Shown here: piece after piece, positions 5,878 to 13,180 of the stretch
Layout: each line of letters opens with the position of its first letter
How positions within the stretch are numbered: position 1 is the stretch's first letter
DNA from: an uncultured Bacteroidota bacterium
GTDB taxonomy: Bacteria; Bacteroidota; Bacteroidia; 2-12-FULL-35-15
Assembly: GCA_903881065.1 (NCBI GenBank)
Contig: CAIRRW010000463.1
Coordinates: 1-14,465 of the forward strand
Direction: 5' to 3'
Length of the DNA stretch: 14,465 nt
Translations under genes and position numbers: made by a program
Notes under the pieces: model-generated
The model's database searches: none
Told to the model about the DNA's origin: nothing
What the model saw: only the letters and a program-made list of their open reading frames with translations

Positions 5878-8400
5878 CTATTTCTTAATAAATAAGAATT
5901 GTCCTCCTTCATCTCCAGTGTTTTTTATAGGAGCAAGCTTAGGGCTTTGTTCAGAATTATTTATTACAGGGATTTTAATTTTATTGAATATCTGACTTGC
6001 ATCTAAATATTTATTTGAATTATCGCTTAATGTTTTCAGAAAATAATAAGCAAAAACTGAATGCCCTTCTTTCCCCCCATCCATAACTGGTTCAAGTCCG
6101 CCCGAAGTCATTGCCTGACGGGAAGATAAACTATGAACCTCTTTATAATACTTTTCTGATTCTTCAAAAGGAACCGAGAGCGTATTGCCTCTAAAAATAT
6201 CCCCACTAAAGCAAGCATCAGCAACCAACAAAGTATGCTTCGATTTTATACCTCCAAGATAAGTTTGAATATCCGCATTGGAAATATACTTTGATGTTGA
6301 ATTGGTAGAGGCATCAATTGGAACCCAAAATCCTTTATTCAAATCCTGTTTATAATCCCCATGACCTGAATAATAAATAAATACGTTGTCCTGTGGTTTT
6401 GCATTTGTAACAAGCAATTCCAACTGTGCAATAATGTTTTCACGTGTTGCCTGCTCATTATATAATGATTTAAAATTATCGAACTTATATTGTGCTTTAA
6501 GCATTGTTTCAATTGCCTTCGCATCATTCACCGCATTTTTCAGTTGAGGCCATGTTCCTTTATAGTTGTCAATACCAATAACAAGTGCATAGTAATTTCC
6601 TATCACCATATCTTTTGATTTTGAAACATTAAGGCCTTTCAAAGGATCTCCACTGCCACGAAACATAGGTTTTTCGGGCAACTCAACAGCTGCTACAGAT
6701 TGTGAGATCACAATTTCAGTGGTAGGAAGAGCTTCATTCATTTTCACTTCTAGCACCAAATCGTTTGCATTTGAATATGCTCCTTCCAAATTTAGTCCTA
6801 TATTAATTTTTGGTTTAATATATTCTTTTGAGGCATAAAATTCAACACTTACTTCCTTTTCCTCACCAGGAGTAATTTTAGGAATTAACTCAGAGAGCTT
6901 ATTTACAGCCATAACATTTGGAGGAAAAACATAATTTATTTTTACGTTTTTGGCCTCTCCGCTTGATGTATTTTTAATTTTTAATTTTAATGTAATCGGT
7001 GCCCCAATTTCTGCTTTCCCTGTTGCCGAGCTATATGCATGACTCGTAACCATTATATAACTGTAACTTACACCTCCTCGAGTTTGAAAATTAACTTTCA
7101 ATGGTGCTGGATTATTTCCATTTCCTTCCTGTATTTCAACGGTAAAAGTTCCTGCTGCTGTCTCCAATGTAGAATCTGTAGTAATAGGAATTGAAACACT
7201 CATATATTTATCTGCTTCCAAATTACCAATTGCAACTTCCTTTTCGTAATGCAATCCAACAACTGTTGCATCAATAGAAACCTTGGCAACTAAATTATAT
7301 GCCTGGCCTTTTCCTGAGTTTTTAAGAATGAAACTAATAATTGGCTTCTCTGGATTTTCTATTATTCCATTATGATTATCATCATTTAATGCTAAACTGG
7401 TAGCTGATAATTTAGGTTCTCCAACTTCTTTCATATATTTTTTCTTCCCGATTTTCAAATTTCCGGCATCCCATATTTTAAGACTTGCATCATTACTTAC
7501 AGATATAAAAATATTTCCTTTGTCAGAAAAGGCAATTGCATTAACATCTTTATCATGAGCGTCAAATTCTTTGGCAAGTGCTTTGGTTTCTATATTCCAG
7601 ATAGATATTTTTTTACTGTTTCCTGCAACCGCAATATATTGCACGTCGGCACTAATAGCGATACTATTCACTTGTGATTTAAATTCAGTTTCCATCATCT
7701 TTGTTCCCGAAACTGCTTCCCAAATTATCACTGCCCCTTGCGACCCACCACTTACTATATATTTTCCATCCGAACTCCAAGCCAATGCTGTTACCTCTTT
7801 TGATACAGCGTCAATAGAACTCTTCATAATTCCAGTATTTGCATCCCATATTTTTATGGTGTTATCTGCCGAACCCGTGGCAACACTTTTACCATCAGGA
7901 CTGAAAGCAACTGCATTTACTGCTTTAGTATGCCCTCTTAATGTATACAGCGAACCTCCTGAAACGCCATCCCATATTTTTGCATTGTTGTCTTTCGAGC
8001 CAGTAACGAAAAAATCATTTATTGGATTAAAGGAAACAGAAGTAATATCGAGAGTATGTTCTTTCAATATTTTTTTTAGTTTCCATTCCTTAGCATCAAA
8101 TAGAATGATTTTTCCATCTGCAGAACCAGTGGCGAAATATTTTCCATTTGCACTGAAAGCAACAGTAGTAACTGAAGCAGACTGAGCAAAGACTTTAGTT
8201 TTTTCTCCCGATTTAGCATCCCAAACTTCTGCTCTTTTATCTACACCTCCCGTAACAATAAAAGTGGCATCGCTGTTTATTGCAGCTGCAAGCACCTCGC
8301 CCGTATGAGCATTGTCTTTGTTTTTTAATAGGTCCTGAGCGTTGTAACTATTGCCTATAAAGAATAAGAATATCGATAATACTGATGCTTTTTTCATCAT
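5878..8400 (-). CDS. Exported WD40 propeller / Ig-like / caspase-family protease
   Basis: An 840-residue protein. The signal peptide (MMKKASVLSIFLFFIGNSYNAQ) is followed by one seven-bladed WD40 propeller (about 30-312; blade ends at W60, F101, W143, W185, W227, W268 and W310). Two Ig-like, CARDB-type beta domains follow (about 330-440 and 445-555). The first opens with an EF-hand-like loop, DDNHNGIIENPE (340-351). The caspase-like (peptidase C14) domain spans about 600-838, with catalytic His680 in YYSGHGD and Cys730 in VADACFSGD, plus the family's GHSVFAYYFL segment near 780. It is a cysteine protease of metacaspase/orthocaspase type, here exported, with the propeller as likely partner or substrate platform. 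Its target is unknown. ATG 8400 (or 8397) is chosen over TTG 8475, which would bury the signal peptide. It is the first gene of the operon, with a divergent promoter region upstream. Confidence 0.93.
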   Translation of the reverse strand: MMKKASVLSIFLFFIGNSYNAQDLLKNKDNAHTGEVLAAAINSDATFIVTGGVDKRAEVWDAKSGEKTKVFAQSASVTTVAFSANGKYFATGSADGKIILFDAKEWKLKKILKEHTLDITSVSFNPINDFFVTGSKDNNAKIWDGVSGGSLYTLRGHTKAVNAVAFSPDGKSVATGSADNTIKIWDANTGIMKSSIDAVSKEVTALAWSSDGKYIVSGGSQGAVIIWEAVSGTKMMETEFKSQVNSIAISADVQYIAVAGNSKKISIWNIETKALAKEFDAHDKDVNAIAFSDKGNIFISVSNDASLKIWDAGNLKIGKKKYMKEVGEPKLSATSLALNDDNHNGIIENPEKPIISFILKNSGKGQAYNLVAKVSIDATVVGLHYEKEVAIGNLEADKYMSVSIPITTDSTLETAAGTFTVEIQEGNGNNPAPLKVNFQTRGGVSYSYIMVTSHAYSSATGKAEIGAPITLKLKIKNTSSGEAKNVKINYVFPPNVMAVNKLSELIPKITPGEEKEVSVEFYASKEYIKPKINIGLNLEGAYSNANDLVLEVKMNEALPTTEIVISQSVAAVELPEKPMFRGSGDPLKGLNVSKSKDMVIGNYYALVIGIDNYKGTWPQLKNAVNDAKAIETMLKAQYKFDNFKSLYNEQATRENIIAQLELLVTNAKPQDNVFIYYSGHGDYKQDLNKGFWVPIDASTNSTSKYISNADIQTYLGGIKSKHTLLVADACFSGDIFRGNTLSVPFEESEKYYKEVHSLSSRQAMTSGGLEPVMDGGKEGHSVFAYYFLKTLSDNSNKYLDASQIFNKIKIPVINNSEQSPKLAPIKNTGDEGGQFLFIKK

Positions 8401-8426
8401 GAAATGTATTTTAATTATTGAATTAA

Positions 8427-8456
8427 CAAAAATACAAATTTCTACCAACTTAGAAA
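8427..8456 (-). promoter_or_regulatory. Predicted promoter of the caspase operon
   Basis: On the minus strand TATTTTTG (8434-8427) matches the Bacteroidota -7 consensus TAnnTTTG. Eighteen bases upstream is TTTC (8456-8453), one change from the -33 TTTG. Transcription would start near 8420, giving a leader of about 20 bases before the ATG at 8400. This placement also argues against the TTG start at 8475, which lies upstream of the boxes. Confidence 0.45.
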
Positions 8457-8460
8457 GTTG
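8446..8460. promoter_or_regulatory. Short dyad overlapping the caspase promoter
   Basis: CAACTT (8446-8451), a 3-base spacer, and AAGTTG (8455-8460) form a perfect 6-bp dyad across the predicted -33 element. It could be an operator. Such short dyads are common by chance in AT-rich DNA, so support is modest. Confidence 0.3.
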
Positions 8461-8493
8461 ACAAAAATCATACAAAAAAAATATTGCTTTATA

Positions 8494-8524
8494 TTCGGTT
8501 TCAAATCATATATTATTACATTTG
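8494..8524 (+). promoter_or_regulatory. Predicted promoter of the T9SS substrate / PorP operon
   Basis: TACATTTG (8517-8524) fits TAnnTTTG exactly. TTCG (8494-8497), one change from TTTG, sits 19 bases upstream, the usual spacing. Transcription would start near 8531, leaving a leader of about 75 bases. An AGGAG at 8586-8590 is about 16 bases from the ATG at 8607, too far for a standard ribosome binding site. Confidence 0.45.
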
Positions 8525-8606
8525 TTGCAATAAAAGAGAAATTACTTTACTCAAATATCTTTATTAAAACTATTTAATTGAAAAAGGAGATTTAAACCAA
8601 ATCATA

Positions 8607-9917
8607 ATGAAAAAAACAACTACTCTATTTCTATTGTTTCTTGTAAAATTTAGTTTTGGGCAGACTCCAAACTTTATTTACACTCCCACTTGTTATGGGA
8701 GTCAAACTACATTCGTTGCATCGTCCACTCTTGCCGATACTGCTATAGCCTCATGGAAATGGGATTTGAATGGAAGTGGCACTTATAGCGCTAGTGGGAA
8801 AACAATAATAAATCTTTTTACTACATCTGGTACGTTTCCAATTAAATTAAAAATCACTCCTAACTTTGGCACTCCTGATTCTATTACAAAAAACATAGTT
8901 ATTGATCCTTTACCGAATGTAAATTTCAGGGTTGATAATCTATGTGCTTTAAAGAAAGCTACCTATTATGGCCTATCTACTATTATTTCAGGTACAATTG
9001 CTCAGAGTCAATGGGACTTTAATAATGATGGGATTGTTGACTTTACAGACAGCCATACAAATGATACAGCAGTATACACTTGTGGTCCTGCACAAATATA
9101 TCAAACTAAATTAATTTGTGTTTCAGATAAAGGCTGTAGTGCATTTGCTGTAAAAACAACACAAGTTTTTCCTGTCCCAGTTGCACAATTTACGGTTTCT
9201 ACTGCTTGTGTTAAAGACAGTACTCTTTTTACTAATACAACAACTAATAATCCTGCTCCAGATTATTATTACTGGACATTTGGTGACAGTTATTTTGCTT
9301 CATCTACAGGTAATGTATCTCATGTTTATAATTATATTGGTTCTTATTATGTTTCATTAGTTGCAGTTACAGCAAATGGGTGTCGCGACACTAGCTTAAT
9401 TAGTAATATTACAGCTTATCCTCTTCCAGTAGTTTCAATAACTACAAGTACAAACGGAAATGTCTTTTATGATGGAAGCAATCTTTCTCTTACTGCAAGT
9501 GGCGCTAATAGCTATCTATGGTGGAATAATTCAGAAACCACCAATAGCATCATTATTTCTCAATCGGGTACTTATACTGTAACTGGCACGAATACTAGCG
9601 GATGCAAAAGTTCTGCTGACATTATAATAGACAAACTTCCCATACCAGATTCGGTTGCCACTACTTCAAATATTCTGACTCCCAATGGTGATGGCATAAA
9701 CGATTATTTAGTAATTGAAAACAAAGATGCTTACCAAAGTTGTAAAATCAATATTTATAATATCTGGAATGTTTTGGTATATTCTCAGGATGGTTATAAT
9801 AATGATTGGGATGGAACTAGCAATGGAAAAAAACTACCTGATGGTGCGTACTATTATATTATCACTTGTGATGATAAAGCTACATTAAAAGGGAATATTA
9901 ATATTTTAACAAAATAA
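8607..9917 (+). CDS. Secreted PKD-repeat protein with T9SS type B sorting domain
   Basis: A 436-residue surface or secreted protein. The signal peptide is MKKTTTLFLLFLVKFSFG. About three PKD-like beta domains follow (roughly 20-100, 103-188 and 190-270; WKWDLNGSG at 50-58, WDFNNDG at 136-142, YWTFGDS at 222-228). An Ig-like repeat lies at about 272-342 (SYLWWNNSETT near 302-312). The C-terminal domain (352-434) is of the gliding-motility/type B sorting kind: ILTPNGDGIND at 356-366, then YNIWNVLVYSQ (384-394), WDGTSNGKKLPDGAYYY (401-417) and a KGNINIL end (428-434). Such domains send proteins through the type IX secretion system. A role as adhesin or motility-associated surface protein is inferred from architecture only. 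The next gene, a PorP/SprF homologue, follows after 10 bases, the usual partner arrangement for type B substrates. Confidence 0.92.
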   Translation: MKKTTTLFLLFLVKFSFGQTPNFIYTPTCYGSQTTFVASSTLADTAIASWKWDLNGSGTYSASGKTIINLFTTSGTFPIKLKITPNFGTPDSITKNIVIDPLPNVNFRVDNLCALKKATYYGLSTIISGTIAQSQWDFNNDGIVDFTDSHTNDTAVYTCGPAQIYQTKLICVSDKGCSAFAVKTTQVFPVPVAQFTVSTACVKDSTLFTNTTTNNPAPDYYYWTFGDSYFASSTGNVSHVYNYIGSYYVSLVAVTANGCRDTSLISNITAYPLPVVSITTSTNGNVFYDGSNLSLTASGANSYLWWNNSETTNSIIISQSGTYTVTGTNTSGCKSSADIIIDKLPIPDSVATTSNILTPNGDGINDYLVIENKDAYQSCKINIYNIWNVLVYSQDGYNNDWDGTSNGKKLPDGAYYYIITCDDKATLKGNINILTK

Positions 9918-9927
9918 ATTGATAGGA

Positions 9928-10863
9928 ATGAAAAAAATAATTATTTCAATATTTTTATTGACAATTGTTTATGGCTCAAGGCCTATTGAAATGATTGCAC
10001 AGCAACTTTCACTCAGCAATCAATATGTAGTAAATAAGTTCTCCCTTTCTCCTGCATATGCGGGTGCAGGAGAAATTTTTGAAGCCTTCGGTAATTACAG
10101 AAGAGACTGGATGGGTATATCTGGAGCGCCCGAAACAAAAAGCATCTATGCTGACGGACTTGTTTATAAAAATATGGGCTTAGGTGGAAGCGTCACTTCG
10201 CAACAGGCAGGTATCTTTACCAACCTTTCTGCAAATCTAAACTATGCATATCATTTACACCTATCCGGATTTCATTATCTTAGTTTAGGAATTGGGTTAG
10301 GAGTGATTGAAAACCATCTTGACCTTTCCAGCAAAGGAGCACAGGATGACCCTATAGCACTTAACGCCAACAGAACTTCTACCATGATGAATGCCAGTTT
10401 CGGAATAGTATACCGTAATCGGGTTATTGATTTTGGTTTTTCCGCACCTCAATTACTAAAGAACAAAACAATGGATACTCATCTTTATTATTTAGAGACT
10501 CAATATCAAGGACATCTCAGTTACAAAGTAGCATTAAACAAAACTTGGGCTATTGCCCCAACAGCTATTGTGATGCTGCCGAAAGATGCTCCAACATTTT
10601 ACGAAATTGCAATTCCTATAATTTACCAAAATAAAATTTGGCTGACTCCAACCTATAAGAAATCAAGTATTGCTATAGGTTTAGGAGCAAGAATTTGCAG
10701 TAATTTTATTTTCAATTACTCATATGAGTTCTCTTCAATGGGTATTTCTGGTCAATCTTCAGGCACACATGAAATAACGATTGGTTGGAAACTTAATAAA
10801 AAGAAAAACGATGAACCAACACCAGATGCTAAGAAACCTTATTATAAATGGCTTGGTAAATAA
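9928..10863 (+). CDS. PorP/SprF-family type IX secretion-associated membrane protein
   Basis: A 311-residue outer-membrane beta-barrel-like protein. After a signal peptide (MKKIIISIFLLTIVYGS..., about residues 1-25) comes the family signature: NQYVVNKFSLSPAYAGAGE, then FGNYRRDWMGISGAPETKSI, followed by alternating beta-strand sequence with many Gly and aromatic residues (LSLGIGLGVIENHLDL, FNYSYEFSSMGISG). Family members such as SprF and PorP are needed for secretion or attachment of type B T9SS substrates encoded next to them. Here it lies 10 bases after such a gene, so it probably serves that protein. I start at ATG 9928, right after the AGGA at 9924-9927. The upstream TTG at 9919 adds only three residues. 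The terminator follows five bases after the stop. Confidence 0.92.
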   Translation: MKKIIISIFLLTIVYGSRPIEMIAQQLSLSNQYVVNKFSLSPAYAGAGEIFEAFGNYRRDWMGISGAPETKSIYADGLVYKNMGLGGSVTSQQAGIFTNLSANLNYAYHLHLSGFHYLSLGIGLGVIENHLDLSSKGAQDDPIALNANRTSTMMNASFGIVYRNRVIDFGFSAPQLLKNKTMDTHLYYLETQYQGHLSYKVALNKTWAIAPTAIVMLPKDAPTFYEIAIPIIYQNKIWLTPTYKKSSIAIGLGARICSNFIFNYSYEFSSMGISGQSSGTHEITIGWKLNKKKNDEPTPDAKKPYYKWLGK

Positions 10864-10867
10864 TCAC

Positions 10868-10927
10868 AATAACAAATAAAAAAGGTCGTTCAACTAATTT
10901 ATTGAACGACCTTTTTTATTTGTTATT
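10868..10927. terminator. Strong bidirectional terminator (perfect 26-bp stem)
   Basis: Arms 10868-10893 and 10902-10927 are exact complements over 26 bases, with an 8-base loop CTAATTTA. The core is GGTCGTTCAA/TTGAACGACC, flanked by six A and six T. It sits between the PorP/SprF gene and the converging gene at 10944-11408, so it can end transcription from both sides. Confidence 0.93.
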
Positions 10928-10943
10928 TCCTCTATTTCTACTA

Positions 10944-11408
10944 TTATTCTTTCTTTATTAATTGAGGAGTATTATTTCCATCGTCCACTATAACCCTCCA
11001 ACTGCCATCTGAGTGCCTTTTCCAAACAGTATAATAATTACCATATAATATCGAATCTTTTGTTATATATTTCCAATTACCGAGTGTGTAACCAATATCC
11101 CCTGAAATAGAAGCCTCTGCCTTAAAAGGTTCCCAACTAAGAGTTATTGGCCCTGACTTTCCTCTCCAGTGTTTTGCCAAAGCTGTTTTTCCAATTATAG
11201 GAAATTCTCCTTCATTAGGTTTCACAATACTATCATCGGCAAATGCGAGTATGGCTTTGTAGAACCCTTCCTTTGCTGCCATTTCACTCATCGCTTTGTC
11301 TGCTTCAATTATTTGCTGTGCCACTCTTTTATTATTATCCAATCCATTGTGTTCGCATCCAGAAGTAACAATAATAACTGCGACGAATAAAATCGATTCT
11401 AATTTCAT
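10944..11408 (-). CDS. Lipoprotein with NTF2/SnoaL-like (DUF4440-type) fold
   Basis: A 154-residue protein with a lipoprotein-like signal (MKLESILFVAVIIVTSGC), lipidation expected at Cys18. The remainder reads as a small cone-shaped NTF2/SnoaL-like domain: a helical N-terminal part (ADKAMSEMAAKEGFYKAILAF, about 36-56), then a FADDSIVKPNEGEFPIIGKTAL segment typical of DUF4440 proteins. A sheet follows, with YTLGNWKY near 107-114 and YYTVWKRHSDGSWRVIVDD near 125-143. DUF4440 proteins are often uncharacterised or ligand-binding; no catalytic residue can be assigned. The start at 11408 has AAGGG about five bases upstream, better than most starts in this window. It lies 74 bases downstream of the nfu-type gene on the same strand, so it may be co-transcribed with it. 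Confidence 0.82.
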   Translation of the reverse strand: MKLESILFVAVIIVTSGCEHNGLDNNKRVAQQIIEADKAMSEMAAKEGFYKAILAFADDSIVKPNEGEFPIIGKTALAKHWRGKSGPITLSWEPFKAEASISGDIGYTLGNWKYITKDSILYGNYYTVWKRHSDGSWRVIVDDGNNTPQLIKKE

Positions 11409-11482
11409 TTTTTCCCTTTTATTAATTTAATTGTTAATAAGGTTCGTTGAATTCAGATGTATATTAGTAACAAAAGTGATTT

Positions 11483-12106
11483 TTACATTGCTTCAGCAAC
11501 AACAGAAGTAACTTCAGGAACCATTTTCTTTAATACCGCTTCAATACCTGCTTTCAAAGTAATTGTAGATGAAGGGCAACCGCTACAGGCTCCGCGCATT
11601 TGAACGGTAACAATACCGTCAGCATAATTTTTAAAGGTAATACTTCCCCCATCGCCTTCTACCGCAGGGCGGATGTACTGTTCAAGTGTTTCTATAATCT
11701 TAACTTCTATTTCATTTGAAGGGGCAACGTGTTCAGTAAATACTTCTTTCTTTTCGGTGAATGTATTATCAACAGCTACTTCTGTTGCAGGTAATGCTGT
11801 AATAATAGGGTTGCCATCGCTTATGTATGTACGAATAAAGTCGCGAAGTTCAAGTGTAATATCTTCCCATTGAATGGCATCTATTTTAGAAACCGTAACA
11901 AAATTGGAAGCCACAAACACAGCTTTAACAAAAGGAAATTCGAATAATTTAGCTGCCAACGGTGCATCTTTTGTTTCCGCTTTCGACAGGTATTGTGCCG
12001 TTCCGCCGCCTTCTACAAGCATCATGTTTGCTACAAACTTCATTGAAGAAGGATTTGGTGTGCTTTCGGCATATATTATTACCGGCTTTTTTATTAATGA
12101 ATCCAT
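11483..12106 (-). CDS. nfu: Nfu-type iron-sulfur cluster scaffold/carrier protein
   Basis: A 207-residue cytoplasmic protein. The N-terminal Nfu_N domain spans roughly residues 8-92 (STPNPSSMKFVAN at 15-27, then FPFVKAVFVASNFVTVSK). A variable linker precedes the NifU-like C-terminal domain (about 130-207): LEQYIRPAVEGDGGSITF at 141-158, then RGACSGCPSSTITLKAGIE at 171-189. Cys174 and Cys177 form the CxxC that holds a bridging Fe-S cluster in an Nfu homodimer. It carries or assembles [4Fe-4S]/[2Fe-2S] clusters for target enzymes. The start is ATG 12106, which puts the AESTPNP motif in its usual place near the N-terminus. An in-frame extension to 12160 would overlap the predicted -7 box and adds an unrelated hydrophobic leader. 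Confidence 0.95.
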   Translation of the reverse strand: MDSLIKKPVIIYAESTPNPSSMKFVANMMLVEGGGTAQYLSKAETKDAPLAAKLFEFPFVKAVFVASNFVTVSKIDAIQWEDITLELRDFIRTYISDGNPIITALPATEVAVDNTFTEKKEVFTEHVAPSNEIEVKIIETLEQYIRPAVEGDGGSITFKNYADGIVTVQMRGACSGCPSSTITLKAGIEAVLKKMVPEVTSVVAEAM

Positions 12107-12135
12107 GTTAAATAGTATTATTCGATTATTCAGTA

Positions 12136-12143
12136 CAAAGGTA
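12136..12143 (-). promoter_or_regulatory. Predicted -7 box of the nfu promoter
   Basis: On the minus strand TACCTTTG fits TAnnTTTG exactly and lies 30 bases from the chosen ATG at 12106. No good TTTG -33 element is found at the right distance, so the call rests on one box. For the divergent gene at 12212, TACATTTA at 12191-12198 is a weaker candidate with one mismatch. Confidence 0.4.
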
Positions 12144-12211
12144 ATATTAATGACTTTCACTTTTTGATATTCTTTTCTACTAAAATTGCCTACATTTATC
12201 TCATCAAATAA

Positions 12212-13180
12212 ATGTTGGAAAGCAATCTTTTACATAAAGAAGAAATAATAAATGCCGAGCAATTGGCTGCCATTAGTGAGTTTGAGAAATCAAAACCAAT
12301 GTCGGTTCATTGGGAACTCAAAACAATTCTCTACTTAGGAATCCTGCTTCTTACTTCTGGAATAGGTATTTTAATTTATCTGAACATTGATACTATCGGG
12401 CATCAAACTATATTAGCATTGATTTTGCTGAGTTGTGGAGGTTGTTTTTATTATGCTAATAAAAATCGATTACCTTGTAGTAATGAGCCAGTAACATTTC
12501 CTTCTCCTCTTTTCGATTATATAATTTTATTGGGTTGTATGCTTTTCGCTATATTCATAGGGTATCTGCAATATCAGTATTCGCCTTTTGGCAAACATTA
12601 TGGCTTCGCTACACTTATACCTACTGTTTTATTTTTTGCGTGCGCTTATCTTTTCGACCATAAAGGAATATTATCACTGGCAATTACAGGGCTTGCCGCT
12701 TGGGCAGGTGTAACGGTTACACCTCTTCAATTGCTTAACGATAATGACTTTTCGAGCTTAACTATAGTTTTTACTGCCATTATTTTAGGTATTGCATTAG
12801 TTGCCTTCTCTAAGCTTTCCTATAACAGAAACATTAAAAAACATTTCGATTTCAGTTATAATAACTTTGCTGCAAACATATTATTTGTAGCTACTCTGGC
12901 GGCTTTATTCACGTTCGATTTAAAATTTATCAGCTTCGTTTTTCTTGCCCTTGTTTGTTTTTATTACATCAAATATGCAATTACAAATCAATCGTTTTTA
13001 TTCCTTTTATTATCTGTAATTTATGGATACATCGGCTTGACATATGGATTCTTTAACCTGCTGATACATGCAGCCAACGAAGCAAGTTTAATGCTTGGTT
13101 TCCTTTATGTAGCGGCTTCCTGCGCAGGAGTTATTTTGTTTTTTATTTTCTATAAACGCATATTAGGCATTAAAAAATGA
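12212..13180 (+). CDS. DUF2157-like integral membrane protein
   Basis: A 322-residue protein with a short soluble N-terminus (about 1-35, with EEIINAEQLAAI at 10-21) followed by about ten predicted membrane helices (near 37-57, 64-82, 101-120, 130-148, 151-169, 181-200, 219-235, 237-256, 260-283 and 291-314). The N-terminal 'xxIIxxEQLxxI' helix pair leading straight into the first helix is the pattern of DUF2157 membrane proteins, whose function is unknown. No transport or catalytic motif is visible. The ATG at 12212 has no ribosome binding site. The TGA overlaps the ATG of the next gene by four bases (ATGA at 13177-13180), so the two proteins are translationally coupled and may form a complex. 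It is divergent from the nfu-type gene, with a 105-bp shared upstream region. Confidence 0.85.
   Translation: MLESNLLHKEEIINAEQLAAISEFEKSKPMSVHWELKTILYLGILLLTSGIGILIYLNIDTIGHQTILALILLSCGGCFYYANKNRLPCSNEPVTFPSPLFDYIILLGCMLFAIFIGYLQYQYSPFGKHYGFATLIPTVLFFACAYLFDHKGILSLAITGLAAWAGVTVTPLQLLNDNDFSSLTIVFTAIILGIALVAFSKLSYNRNIKKHFDFSYNNFAANILFVATLAALFTFDLKFISFVFLALVCFYYIKYAITNQSFLFLLLSVIYGYIGLTYGFFNLLIHAANEASLMLGFLYVAASCAGVILFFIFYKRILGIKK

Noticed and set aside
7571..8185. 204-codon plus-strand open frame
   Set aside because: It lies entirely opposite the WD40 repeats of the caspase protein; its regularity mirrors those repeats and it has no family signature.
5878..8400. Caspase gene as part of a phage-defence abortive-infection system
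   Set aside because: The protein carries a signal peptide, and no nuclease, CBASS, CRISPR or gasdermin-like partner is in the window.
8401..8475. TTG start 25 codons upstream for the caspase protein
   Set aside because: It would bury the signal peptide and lies upstream of the predicted -7 box.
12107..12160. N-terminal extension of the Nfu-type protein
   Set aside because: It overlaps a TAnnTTTG promoter box and adds a leader not expected in a cytoplasmic Nfu.
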